Assembly: GCF_014844075.1 (NCBI RefSeq)
Contig: NZ_CP062165.1
Coordinates: 5,394,001-5,458,000 of the forward strand
DNA: 64,000 bases
Source: Paenibacillus sp. JNUCC-31
GTDB lineage: Bacteria; Bacillota; Bacilli; Paenibacillales; Paenibacillaceae
Direction of reading: 5' to 3'
Shown here one piece after another: positions 55,771-64,000 of the stretch. Both the position numbers and the translations under genes were made by a program. The notes below the pieces were generated by a model. That model had not been told where the DNA came from and did no database searches. It was given only the letters and a program-made list of their open reading frames with translations. How positions within the stretch are numbered: position 1 is the stretch's first letter; every line of letters starts with the position of its first letter.

Positions 55771-56772
55771 ATGCAACTTAGAAGAGTGAGAATTGTTGGA
55801 ACAGGCAAGTATTTGCCTGAACAGGAAGTAACCGACGAGGAGCTGGATCGCCGTTTGCACGTACCTGCGGGCTGGGTCAGCAAAGCAACAGGTGTGGGTG
55901 TGCGTCACTATGCTTCGGGTGCAGAGACCTCTTCATTCATGGGAGCGAGAGCTGCTGAAGCCGCACTTGCGGATGCAGGACTGACGTTTGCAGATATAGA
56001 CTGTTTGGTGTGTACGAGCGGTACGAAAGAACAACCTTTACCCAGTACGGCGGTATTCATTCAGCAGGCGATGGGGGAGCAGGATTCAGGTGTACCCGCT
56101 TTTGACATGGATGCGACATGCTTAAGTTTCCTGAACGGGCTGGATGTCATTTCCTACATGGTGGATGCCGGGCGTTATAAAAGGGTGCTGCTTGTAGCTA
56201 CGGAGATTGCTTCCAAAGGATTGAATTGGTCAGATAAGGAAAGTGCTGCCCTGTTTGGGGACGGAGCCGCCGCCGTCATTATTGAACGCACTGCTGAAGG
56301 GGAGTCTTCGCAGATTGTACATGCTTCCTTGAAAACGTACAGCCGCGGCGCACGATTCTCGGAAATTGCCGGTGGAGGCACTCGTCTGCATGCCTCGAAT
56401 TATATGGCAGAGCAGCCGGCGCCCTACCTTTTTCATATGGATGGGCAGGCCATCTTCCGCATGGCTTCCAGATTGCTGCCAGCATTTATGGACGATATGT
56501 TGCTGGCAACCGGTAATCAGATGGAGGATTTCCAATTGGTGATTCCGCATCAGGGAAGTGCGATGGCGATGCGGCTGATCCGCAAAAAGCTGGGAATCGA
56601 AGAGGACCGTTTTATGGACATTACACGAAATCACGGCAATACGATTGCCGCTTCCATTCCGATGGGGCTGCATGAAGCGATCAAGCAGCAGCGTATTCAG
56701 CGGGGAGATCGGGTGTTAATGATCGGTACAGCCGCCGGATTGTCACTGGGAGGACTTATTTTTGACTACTAG
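55771..56772 (+). CDS. FabH/OleA-like ketosynthase III
   Basis: 333 residues. The catalytic triad is complete: Cys117 (MDATCLSFLNGLD), His260 (VIPHQGSAMAM) and Asn290 (NHGNT). VRIVGTGKYLPEQEVT at the N terminus and LFGDGAAAVII are family hallmarks. It would condense acyl thioesters to a beta-keto product. It is unlikely to be the housekeeping FabH because it heads a five-gene coupled cluster rather than a fatty-acid operon. AAGAGAAAGAGG lies upstream of the ATG. Its last 11 bases overlap the ATP-grasp gene. Confidence 0.88.
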   Translation: MQLRRVRIVGTGKYLPEQEVTDEELDRRLHVPAGWVSKATGVGVRHYASGAETSSFMGARAAEAALADAGLTFADIDCLVCTSGTKEQPLPSTAVFIQQAMGEQDSGVPAFDMDATCLSFLNGLDVISYMVDAGRYKRVLLVATEIASKGLNWSDKESAALFGDGAAAVIIERTAEGESSQIVHASLKTYSRGARFSEIAGGGTRLHASNYMAEQPAPYLFHMDGQAIFRMASRLLPAFMDDMLLATGNQMEDFQLVIPHQGSAMAMRLIRKKLGIEEDRFMDITRNHGNTIAASIPMGLHEAIKQQRIQRGDRVLMIGTAAGLSLGGLIFDY

Positions 56773-58063
56773 GTTCACGAAGAATGGACATCAAGCATCC
56801 CCATCCTTTAACGTGCTGCTCACGGGTGGTCGTGCCCCGGTAACACTGGATCTGGCGCGTATGCTTCATCGTGCAGGTCACCGGGTTTACGTCGCGGAGA
56901 GTGCGGTCCGTCATTTATGCAGATTTTCCAGTGCGGTGGAGCGGTGCTTCATGGTTCCATCTCCGCGTCATGAAACAGAGAATTACTTGTTCGAGATGGA
57001 GCGTTTGGTTCAAGCCTGGCAGATCGACTTGTTGATTCCGATGTGTGAGGAAGTTTTTTATATTGCTCAAGGAGCAGCGAGGCTGGGCGATCACTGCCGT
57101 GTACTTGTCTCTTCTTTGGAGCAGCTGCACGAATTGCATCATAAATATGACTTTATCCAGCTTGCAGCGTCGCTTGGTCTTTCGGTCCCGGATACTCGTC
57201 TGATCAACAGTCGGCAGGAATGGATGGAAGTGCAGGCTGTTCTGGAAATAGAGGGGGAATGGGTATGGAAGCCCGTGTATTCCCGCTTTGCCGCCAGAGT
57301 TCGTATGCCGATATCCTCCACAGCAGACTTTGATGGAGACGCACCTGAATCTAATCAGAAGATATACGCAGGAAAAATGAAGCAGCACCGTTTACAGAAT
57401 GATCCTCCTGGTGACACGGAAATATCCTTGGCTTCCCCTTGGGTTGCGCAGGCTTATGTTGCCGGGCAAATGTTATGTACATACAGCGTAGCGTACGAAG
57501 GGAATATCGTTGCACATACCACCTATGACAGCCGCTACCGAACGGGCAGCGTGGGGGCCAGTGTTTATTTCGAACATGTGGAGCATGAAGGAGTTTACAA
57601 GTGGGTAAGTCAATTTGTGCAGGCGACCGGGTTTAGCGGGCAGATTGGTTTTGATTTTATCGAAACAGAGGACGGACACTTGTATGCCATTGAATGTAAT
57701 CCGAGGGCGACGAGTGGAATCCATTTATTTTACCATGGAGACGAGTTGGTGCAAGCGCTGATTGCGCCTGATAAGCTAGTGAAAGAAGGAACAGTGGTCA
57801 TCCCCAAGTTGGGCAGTAAGGCGATGTTGATGCTTCCGATGCTGGGAAGTGGATTGCAGCAACTCTTGCAGCCGGGCAGCTTGCGAGCATGGATGACAGC
57901 TTGGCGAGGAACGAGGGATGTGGTGTACCTGAGACATGATGCGAAACCTTGGTTTGAGCAATTCGCGGTTGTACTGTCCGCCTGGCGGCTGGCAAGGAAA
58001 CATAAACTTTCGCTGACTGAAGCTTTGACTCACGACATAGAATGGAACGGTGAACAACGATGA
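56762..58063 (+). CDS. ATP-grasp enzyme
   Basis: 433 residues. An N-terminal Rossmann-like preATP-grasp domain (VLLTGGRAPVTLDLARMLHRAGHRVY) is followed by a central ATP-grasp region with GEWVWKPVYSRFA, GQMLCTYSVA and the metal-binding end GQIGFDFIETEDGHLYAIECNPRATSGIHLF. The family joins a carboxylate to an amine, thiol or other nucleophile through an acyl-phosphate. TTG start overlapping the ketosynthase by 11 bases; its stop overlaps the next gene by 4 bases. Substrate unknown. Confidence 0.82.
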   Translation: MTTRFTKNGHQASPSFNVLLTGGRAPVTLDLARMLHRAGHRVYVAESAVRHLCRFSSAVERCFMVPSPRHETENYLFEMERLVQAWQIDLLIPMCEEVFYIAQGAARLGDHCRVLVSSLEQLHELHHKYDFIQLAASLGLSVPDTRLINSRQEWMEVQAVLEIEGEWVWKPVYSRFAARVRMPISSTADFDGDAPESNQKIYAGKMKQHRLQNDPPGDTEISLASPWVAQAYVAGQMLCTYSVAYEGNIVAHTTYDSRYRTGSVGASVYFEHVEHEGVYKWVSQFVQATGFSGQIGFDFIETEDGHLYAIECNPRATSGIHLFYHGDELVQALIAPDKLVKEGTVVIPKLGSKAMLMLPMLGSGLQQLLQPGSLRAWMTAWRGTRDVVYLRHDAKPWFEQFAVVLSAWRLARKHKLSLTEALTHDIEWNGEQR

Positions 58064-59055
58064 ATAGAGCATTGGTTACAGGAGCAACCGGATGTCTGGG
58101 CAGGCATCTGGCGATACGGCTTGCGGAGCAAGGATGGGAAGTTACGGGTCTGGGACGCCAGCAACAGCACGGTGCAGAGCTTGAGTCGGCAGGCATCCGA
58201 TTTTACAACGGAGATATACGGGATGAGGCGGCGGTGAATGAGGCCTGCTCGGGTCAGGATGTTGTGTTTCACTGTGCGGCATTATCGTCGCCATGGGGCA
58301 AATACCGGGATTTTTACAGCAGCAATGTGGAGGGGACACAGCATTTGGTGGACCGTTGTATGAAAGGTGGCATACAGCGCTTCATCCATATATCAACGCC
58401 AAGCATATATTTTAACTACAGTCCCCGATATGACATACATGAGAATGATCCTTTGCCCTCCAAACCGGCTAATCATTATGCAGCCACCAAGCGTCTTGCC
58501 GAGCAAGTGGTTTTGCAGGCTCATGCCAATGGACTTCCATCGATCATGATTCGTCCCAGAGCCATATTCGGCCCGTACGACCAGACGCTTTTTCCCAGAA
58601 TCGTTGCAGCCAATGCCAAATCAGGCGTGCCCATGATCGGAGGCGGACAGGCTTTAATCGATCTGACTTGTGTGGGTAACGTGGTGGATGCGCTGTTGTT
58701 ATGCCGGGATGTCGGGACTGAAGCGCTGGGCCGTGCCTACAATATCTCCAATGGAGATCCGAGACCGTTCCAGGATTTGGTGAGCAGGTTGTTTGGAATG
58801 CTGGAAATGCCTTTACGCCGTCGGAATATACCCTACAGAGCAGCATACGGAGCAGCCGCAGTGTTGGAACGTGTACACCGCTTGATTCCTGCGTTCGGTG
58901 AACCTCAACTGACACGGTATACCGTTGGCTCCTTATCCATCCCGCAGACGCTGGATATTACAGAAGCCCGTGAGAAGCTGGGGTACGTGCCTCGGGTGTC
59001 CATTGATGAGGGGTTAAAACAATTTGCAGACTGGTGGAGGGCTGAATCATGCTGA
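58060..59055 (+). CDS. NAD-dependent epimerase/dehydratase, OleD/3-beta-HSD-like
   Basis: 331-residue extended SDR. TGATGCLGRHL (7-17) is the dinucleotide motif; catalytic residues are in HISTPSIYF and the NHYAATKRLAEQVV block (Tyr and Lys three apart). The pattern (RPRAIFGPYD, DLTCVGNVVDALLLC) resembles OleD and 3-beta-hydroxysteroid dehydrogenases that reduce beta-keto acids or sterols. In context it would reduce the ketosynthase product. Start overlaps the ATP-grasp stop (ATGA); its end overlaps the MBL gene by 7 bases. Confidence 0.85.
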   Translation: MNRALVTGATGCLGRHLAIRLAEQGWEVTGLGRQQQHGAELESAGIRFYNGDIRDEAAVNEACSGQDVVFHCAALSSPWGKYRDFYSSNVEGTQHLVDRCMKGGIQRFIHISTPSIYFNYSPRYDIHENDPLPSKPANHYAATKRLAEQVVLQAHANGLPSIMIRPRAIFGPYDQTLFPRIVAANAKSGVPMIGGGQALIDLTCVGNVVDALLLCRDVGTEALGRAYNISNGDPRPFQDLVSRLFGMLEMPLRRRNIPYRAAYGAAAVLERVHRLIPAFGEPQLTRYTVGSLSIPQTLDITEAREKLGYVPRVSIDEGLKQFADWWRAESC

Positions 59056-59909
59056 CAACCACATCCGTAAAACTTCATCTGGGTGCAGCAGGTTACTGCA
59101 CGCATCCGGAGTTTCTGACGCTGCGTGGTGGACGGTTGCGTCCGGTGGCTTTTCCGGCAGGCTTTGCCTGCATCATTCACCCTGTACATGGTCTGATTCT
59201 GCTGGACACGGGATATAGCTCCCGTTTTTTCAAGGAAACTACACACTTGCCAAACGCACTGTACCGCCATATTACCCCTGTGGTATATCGTGAAGAAGAC
59301 AGTGCGGTGCATTTTCTGGCCCGTATAGGACTGAAAGCTTCGGATATCCGGTACATCATCCTCTCGCATTTTCATGGGGATCATATCGCCGGTGTGCGGG
59401 ATTTCCCACAGGCGCAGCTGATCTATCTGCCAAGCGCCTATGACGCCGTGCGTTCCCTTGGCCCGATTGCAGCTGTAAAGGCAGGGTTTCTGCCCGGATT
59501 GCTGCCAGAGGACTTTGATGCCCGATCATTACCTGTTACGAAGCCGTCGGAGCGATGGATGAGAGCGGGCGAGGATTTTCCTTTTTCCGAGGTATACGAC
59601 ATTTTCGGTGATGGCAGTCTGCTGGGAGTTGACGTATCTGGCCATGCGGAAGGCATGATGGGCATTTTGCTCGGTACAGAGGCGCATGACTATTTTCTGT
59701 GCGCAGACGCGGTGTGGTCGAGTCGTGCTTTCCAGGAACAACGCAGACCTCATGCGCTGGCTGGAATGATTATGTCAGATCGTCTGGCTTATCGAAGGAA
59801 TTTTGACAGACTGGTGCAGCTGCATCAGCATTTTCCCGCGATTCGGATTGTGCCCAGCCATTGCCGTGCGGCGTTGGATGCTTGGGGTATAGGGGCTGAG
59901 GATGTATGA
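59049..59909 (+). CDS. Metallo-beta-lactamase-fold hydrolase
   Basis: 286 residues. The zinc motif HFHGDH is at 107-112; a later SGHAEGMMG, CADAVWSS and PSHCRAALDAWG hold the other ligands. An unusual N terminus (LHLGAAGYCTHPEFLTLRGG) replaces the usual strand. No signal peptide. Likely hydrolyses a lactone, thioester or phosphoester intermediate of the cluster. Overlaps both neighbours (7 and 4 bases). Confidence 0.85.
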   Translation: MLTTTSVKLHLGAAGYCTHPEFLTLRGGRLRPVAFPAGFACIIHPVHGLILLDTGYSSRFFKETTHLPNALYRHITPVVYREEDSAVHFLARIGLKASDIRYIILSHFHGDHIAGVRDFPQAQLIYLPSAYDAVRSLGPIAAVKAGFLPGLLPEDFDARSLPVTKPSERWMRAGEDFPFSEVYDIFGDGSLLGVDVSGHAEGMMGILLGTEAHDYFLCADAVWSSRAFQEQRRPHALAGMIMSDRLAYRRNFDRLVQLHQHFPAIRIVPSHCRAALDAWGIGAEDV

Positions 59910-61222
59910 GTAATACCATGCGTATTGTCTATCATTATTTACTTGCACGGGGATTGAGAAAATGGAAAACACGAGCGCAGCTTGAACGCTGGCAGGAACA
60001 CCAGATCATTCGGCAAGTGGGACGGGTTCGTGAAAAGTCACCATTTTACCGGGAGTGGTGGGGTGAGGTTGATGCATCCAACTGGAGAAGCTTTCCGCTA
60101 ATCGACAAAACGATCATGATGCACCATTTCGATCGACTTAATACGTTAGGCATTTCCAAGGATGAAGCGATGGCTCTCGCCGGGGAAAGCGAGGAAACGC
60201 GTAATTTCAAGCCATCCATTCAGGGCGTGACGGTAGGATTGTCCTCGGGCACATCAGGCAACCGGGGGTTGTTTCTGGTGAGTGATCGGGAACAGGATGC
60301 GTGGACAGGGACAGTGCTGGCCAAGCTTTTGCCTGGCGGACTGTGGAAGCCTGCCAAGATCGCCTTTTTCCTGCGGGCCAACAGTAATCTGTATGAATCG
60401 GTGCAGCGGGGCAAGCTGCAATTTCAATATTTTGATCTGCTGGAGCGTGTGGATGCGCTGGTTGAACGTATGGAAACATACCGACCCACCATATGGGTAG
60501 CGCCGCCCTCCATGCTGAGAATGCTGGCTGACGCCTATACGTTAGGCACATTGACCACCGTACCGGACAAAATCATTTCGGTAGCCGAAGTGCTGGACCC
60601 GCTGGATCGCAAGGTGCTCGAGCATGTTTTTGGACAAACGATTCATCAGGTGTACCAGTGTACGGAAGGATTCCTGGGTGCAACCTGTCGCTTCGGCACA
60701 CTGCATTTGAATGAAGACATCGTTCATATTGAAAAAGAGTTCATTGATCCCGCGACCCGGAGGTTCGTTCCTGTGATCACGGACTTCTCCAGAACCTCAC
60801 AGCCGATTATCCGGTATCGGCTAAACGACATTCTGACCGAGGCGGCGGTGCCGTGTGCCTGTGGTTCTCCGTTTACGACCATTGAGCGGATCGAAGGACG
60901 CTGTGATGACACGCTTTATTTTCCACATCGACAAACGGGTGAAGCCGTACCTGTATTTCCGGACTTTGTTACGCGTGCGGTGATTGCAGCCTCTCCGGCG
61001 ATCGAACATTATCGTGTCGTACAGCGAGGTAGCGGGACGCTGGAGATATCGCTTCGGCTCAGAGGAGGAAAAGGGATGCAGCAGGTTGAGGTTGATGTGC
61101 AGCGTGAGCTGATGAAGCTGGGAGCGCGGCTGGAATGTAGCGTACCGGAGATCAGATTTGTTCCTTATACGTTTGAAGCGGGAGTAACGAAGCTGCGCAG
61201 AGTGGAGAGACAGCTTGGGTAA
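59906..61222 (+). CDS. PaaK/F390-synthetase-like adenylate-forming enzyme
   Basis: 438 residues. The adenylation core motif SSGTSGNRG (113-121) with downstream VYQCTEGFLG and IRYRLNDIL marks the phenylacetate-CoA-ligase/coenzyme-F390-synthetase-like branch (TIGR02304-type). It would activate a carboxylate as acyl-AMP. The CxC in AVPCACGSPF is also a family trait. The ATG overlaps the MBL stop (ATGA). It ends the coupled cluster; an SDR gene follows after 104 bases. Confidence 0.85.
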   Translation: MSNTMRIVYHYLLARGLRKWKTRAQLERWQEHQIIRQVGRVREKSPFYREWWGEVDASNWRSFPLIDKTIMMHHFDRLNTLGISKDEAMALAGESEETRNFKPSIQGVTVGLSSGTSGNRGLFLVSDREQDAWTGTVLAKLLPGGLWKPAKIAFFLRANSNLYESVQRGKLQFQYFDLLERVDALVERMETYRPTIWVAPPSMLRMLADAYTLGTLTTVPDKIISVAEVLDPLDRKVLEHVFGQTIHQVYQCTEGFLGATCRFGTLHLNEDIVHIEKEFIDPATRRFVPVITDFSRTSQPIIRYRLNDILTEAAVPCACGSPFTTIERIEGRCDDTLYFPHRQTGEAVPVFPDFVTRAVIAASPAIEHYRVVQRGSGTLEISLRLRGGKGMQQVEVDVQRELMKLGARLECSVPEIRFVPYTFEAGVTKLRRVERQLG

Positions 61223-61326
61223 AGCGTAATGCTGACACTGCTGATATGCACGGCTACATCCTGTGCCGGGAGCTGCGTGTGTATGTGGGAATGCTGATGA
61301 ATCCACTGAGGGAAGAGGTGAAGCAG

Positions 61327-62247
61327 ATGGCAGAACAGAAGATACAGACAGAGGATGAACATATACGGGGCGAAACAGGATCAACAGTGAAAAGGTTGAA
61401 GGAAGTTGATCCGAACGCTCCGGTGGCGTTAATTACGGGTACTTCGAGTGGATTCGGTATGCTTACGGCGGTTACGCTGGCTAAACAAGGATATCGTGTT
61501 GTGGCAACGATGCGAGATTTGAGTCGGAATGTGGAATTAGTAAGGCTGGCGGAGCAGGAGGGTATCTCGGATCGGGTACAGGTTATTCGGCTGGATGTGA
61601 CGGATGCTGATTCAGTGCAGGAGGCTGTTCAGACAGTACTTCAGAACAATGGGCGGATCGATATGCTGGTGAACAATGCAGGGTTTGCGCTTGGCGGATT
61701 TATTGAGGAAGTATCCATGGATGATTGGCGTAGGCAAATGGAAACGAATCTGTTTGGCTTGATTGCCGTTACACGTGCGGTCCTGCCTGTCATGCGTGAG
61801 CAAAAGCAGGGATTGATCATCAACTTGTCCAGCGTCAGTGGATTGTCCGGTTTCCCGGGTTATGCGCCGTATGCTGCATCCAAATTCGCCGTGGAAGGTT
61901 TCACGGAAAGTTTGCGTCATGAGATGTCTTCGTTCGGCGTCCGGGTTGTGCTCGTAGAGCCAGGTGCTTATCGTACACCCATCTGGAGTAAAGGTTTGGG
62001 CGAAATTCACAGGAGCGAACATTCTCCCTATAAAGATAAGCTGGACGCGGTTCTTCGTTATTCCCAGCATGCTGGAGAGACTGCACCCGATCCGCAGGAA
62101 GTGGCCGATCTGATTGCTCGTATTGCACGGATGCGTGCACCAAGGCTTCGTTATGCGCTGGGCAAAGGCTCGCGTTTGCTCATCATCGGCAAGCTGCTGC
62201 TTCCATGGAAATGGCTGGAGTGGATTATTGCGCGTGGATTGAAATAG
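61327..62247 (+). CDS. Short-chain dehydrogenase/reductase
   Basis: 306-residue classical SDR. TGTSSGFG is the NAD(P) motif, NNAGFALGG the structural motif, SSVSG the catalytic Ser and YAPYAASKFAVEG the Tyr and Lys. A C-terminal hydrophobic stretch (SRLLIIGKLLLPWKWLEWIIARGLK) suggests membrane association, as in lipid-acting SDRs. GAAGAGGTGA 8 bases upstream fixes the ATG at 61327; longer starts at 61246 and 61291 lack it. Could be a sixth member of the upstream cluster. Confidence 0.85.
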   Translation: MAEQKIQTEDEHIRGETGSTVKRLKEVDPNAPVALITGTSSGFGMLTAVTLAKQGYRVVATMRDLSRNVELVRLAEQEGISDRVQVIRLDVTDADSVQEAVQTVLQNNGRIDMLVNNAGFALGGFIEEVSMDDWRRQMETNLFGLIAVTRAVLPVMREQKQGLIINLSSVSGLSGFPGYAPYAASKFAVEGFTESLRHEMSSFGVRVVLVEPGAYRTPIWSKGLGEIHRSEHSPYKDKLDAVLRYSQHAGETAPDPQEVADLIARIARMRAPRLRYALGKGSRLLIIGKLLLPWKWLEWIIARGLK

Positions 62248-62298
62248 AATCAGCTAAGAAACTCAATCACCAAATAAAAAAACACTGGAGGCCTTTAT

Positions 62299-62880
62299 AT
62301 GAAAATCGCTTTTGTTTTGTTTGATGGTTTAACTTTCCTTGATTTTGCAGGATTTTATGATGTGATCAATCGGTTGAATTTCTTTGAACAAACCAAAGGC
62401 ACAACATGGGAAACATGTGCGATGACAGACCAGGTTACGGACGAATCGGGTTTAACGTTGAAGGTGGGCCGGGTGAAGCCTAATTTGGCGGAATATGATC
62501 TCGTTTTTGTACCTGGTGGCATGGGAACACGTAAGCTTCGATTCGATGAGGCTTTCATAGGGTGGCTTCGACAGGCTGAGAATGTTCCGCTGAAGGTGTC
62601 CGTGTGCACAGGCTCTCTGCTCATGGGGGCGGCAGGTTTTTTATCAGGTAAAAAAGCAACGACGCATCCCAATGTCTATGATTTGCTTGAGCCTTACGTA
62701 GATGAGGTTATTCAAACCCGGATTGTGAAGCACGGAAATGTAATTACAGCCGGAGGGGTAGCGACGTCGATTGATCTTGGAATCTATGTCGTAGGTTTGC
62801 TTGCAGGCCAGGAAGCCGCAGCGAATGTGAAGCTCCAGATCGATTATCCTTATGAGATGCAGGGAGTGGTTGAAGAATGA
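62299..62880 (+). CDS. DJ-1/PfpI-family protein (isonitrile-hydratase-like)
   Basis: 193 residues. Nucleophile Cys in VSVCTGSLLMGAAGFLSGKKATTH, preceded by LVFVPGGMGTRKL, and the C-terminal VITAGGVATSIDLGIYVV, a pattern typical of the GATase1/isonitrile-hydratase branch. GGAGG lies before the ATG. Overlaps the next GNAT gene by 4 bases (ATGA). Confidence 0.85.
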   Translation: MKIAFVLFDGLTFLDFAGFYDVINRLNFFEQTKGTTWETCAMTDQVTDESGLTLKVGRVKPNLAEYDLVFVPGGMGTRKLRFDEAFIGWLRQAENVPLKVSVCTGSLLMGAAGFLSGKKATTHPNVYDLLEPYVDEVIQTRIVKHGNVITAGGVATSIDLGIYVVGLLAGQEAAANVKLQIDYPYEMQGVVEE

Positions 62881-63458
62881 ATGAAAGTCAAAAGGAGGAC
62901 GTGTTCATCCTTCGCAATATACGTAGAGATGAGGCAGAACAGTATTGGCCTTTGCGGCTGGAGGCGCTGAAAAATCATCCGGAAGCCTTCGGGGCTTCAT
63001 TTGAATTGTCGATTCAGCTTCCCATGAGTGAAGTCCAGGAACGTATACATAATGAAGCTGATGATTACATTCTGGGGGCTTTCACAGAAGAAGGCATTCT
63101 CGCAGGAACGATGGGATTCAAACGGGAACATGGTCTTAAGCTAAGGCACAAAGGGTACATCTGGGGAGTCTATGTTTCACCACCATATCGTGGATGTGGA
63201 CTTGCTTCCCGATTGCTCCGCGAAGTGTTGGATCGGGGCAGGGAGCTGGAAGGCATAGAGCAAATCAATCTCAGTGTGGTTACCACAAACGAGTCAGCAA
63301 GGCGATTGTATGAGCAGTATGGATTTGAAACTTATGGCATTGAGCGTAATGCCCTGGTCGTTCAGGGAAAGGGCTACGATGAGGCTCATATGACGTACTT
63401 TTATGCTGAGTGTTTGAATGTGAGCGATGAGCATGTTGAAGCAGCTGGTGACATATGA
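62877..63458 (+). CDS. GNAT-family N-acetyltransferase
   Basis: 193 residues. IWGVYVSPPYRGCGLASRLL carries the YRGCGLA acetyl-CoA loop, and SARRLYEQYGFETYGIER is motif B; the N-terminal LRLEALKNHPEAFGASFEL is typical of the family. Translationally coupled on both sides (4-base overlaps), with DJ-1 upstream and the kinase-like gene downstream. Confidence 0.88.
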   Translation: MNESQKEDVFILRNIRRDEAEQYWPLRLEALKNHPEAFGASFELSIQLPMSEVQERIHNEADDYILGAFTEEGILAGTMGFKREHGLKLRHKGYIWGVYVSPPYRGCGLASRLLREVLDRGRELEGIEQINLSVVTTNESARRLYEQYGFETYGIERNALVVQGKGYDEAHMTYFYAECLNVSDEHVEAAGDI

Positions 63459-64000
63459 TGGACTCGATTCAACTTGAACTTGACGGCATTTCTTTTGAGT
63501 TAAAAGAAGCTCATTCATTCGAGTGGATTGCGCGCCTGGGTACTGTATTTCGTGTGTTTGATCAGCAGGATTCCGGCAATTTGTCCTTTGGTGTTCTGAG
63601 TCAGGACGGAGAGAGGTACTTCGTGAAATATGCTGGAGCACGCACGATCCATGCGAATAGTTCAGGGAGCCCTTCCCAAGCAATTGACAATCTGAAATCA
63701 TCCGTTTCAATATATGAAGATTTGGCACATGACACATTAATTCATTTAAAAGACCATTTTGCAACGGAACATGGCTACGTCTGTGTATTCGATTGGGTGG
63801 AAGGGGAATGTCTGCATTCCCACTGGGATTATCCACCGCCAGCCAAATATGAGGACCCTCGTTCGCCGTATTATCGTTTCAGACAGCTCCCGGTAAAGAC
63901 ACGCATTCGGGCGATGGAGCAAATTCTGGATTTCCATATTGAAGTGCAGCAGAGAGGATATGTGGCCGTTGATTTTTACGATGGCAGTCTGATCTATGAT
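63455..64000 (+). CDS. Protein-kinase-like protein, N-terminal part (cut by window edge)
   Basis: 182 codons, still open at the right edge. A lysine in YFVKYAGA is the likely ATP-binding residue, WVEGECLH sits at the hinge, and the edge cuts inside VAVDFYDGSLIYD, which resembles the catalytic loop with its Asp. This layout fits the small Ser/Thr-kinase or aminoglycoside-phosphotransferase-like proteins found in Bacillales. Start ATG 63455 (or 63458) overlaps the GNAT stop. Confidence 0.65.
   Translation, partial: MMDSIQLELDGISFELKEAHSFEWIARLGTVFRVFDQQDSGNLSFGVLSQDGERYFVKYAGARTIHANSSGSPSQAIDNLKSSVSIYEDLAHDTLIHLKDHFATEHGYVCVFDWVEGECLHSHWDYPPPAKYEDPRSPYYRFRQLPVKTRIRAMEQILDFHIEVQQRGYVAVDFYDGSLIYD

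Noticed and set aside
55771..56772. Considered naming the ketosynthase fabH
   Set aside because: The catalytic triad fits, but the gene context points to a secondary pathway rather than fatty-acid initiation.

Overview
The window reads as chromosomal DNA of a spore-forming, mesophilic Gram-positive of the Paenibacillus type. This genus-level call is inferred from gene content: Spo0M, a bacillithiol-transferase (BstA/YfiT), a BceRS-BceAB module, a MalT-like LuxR regulator beside an SLH-domain surface protein, DUF5696 and YIP1 proteins inside a sugar-ABC operon, and strong AGGAGG ribosome binding sites. No rRNA, tRNA, CRISPR array, insertion sequence or phage gene was seen.

Layout. 0-7.8 kb holds small housekeeping and stress genes: a GT4 glycosyltransferase, a DMP19-like protein, a TmrB-like ATPase, Spo0M, a methyltransferase, an AAC(6')-like acetyltransferase, BstA, a GNAT, a methyltransferase remnant and a benzil-reductase-like SDR. 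7.8-12.4 kb is a complete Bce-type peptide-antibiotic sensing and resistance module with a perfect TGACA-N4-TGTCA palindrome just before the transporter genes. 12.4-19 kb carries a lipoprotein, pgsA, the MalT-like regulator and the SLH/leucine-rich surface protein. 19-28 kb holds three tandem GNATs, a secreted erythromycin-esterase-family enzyme, an XRE/DUF6773 pair, a TetR plus PAF-acetylhydrolase-like hydrolase, and an RtcB-family ligase followed by a DUF4272 protein.

28-42.4 kb is the largest unit: a LacI regulator followed by a nine-gene operon with two solute-binding proteins (one membrane-anchored and fused to two jelly-roll-like modules), two pairs of sugar-ABC permeases, an NHL/TPR membrane protein, a YIP1 protein and a DUF5696 protein. 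It has no ATPase gene, so a shared MsmX-type ATPase is inferred. An AT-rich block (42.6-44.8 kb) with a trypsin-like protease and a lipoprotein separates this operon from an intracellular GH26 enzyme.

46-55.6 kb is mixed: a formylglycine-generating-enzyme pseudogene, a TetR-MFS pair with twin operators, a metallophosphoesterase with a C-terminal frameshift, an EamA transporter, a nucleotidyltransferase-like protein, YdcF, degenerate DNA, a DJ-1/PfpI protein and a TIGR01777 epimerase. 55.8-61.2 kb is a tightly overlapping five-gene cluster (FabH-like ketosynthase, ATP-grasp, OleD-like reductase, MBL-fold hydrolase, PaaK/F390-synthetase-like adenylating enzyme), followed by an SDR. It is the best candidate here for an undescribed metabolite or lipid pathway. 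The window ends with a second DJ-1/PfpI protein, a GNAT and a truncated kinase-like gene.
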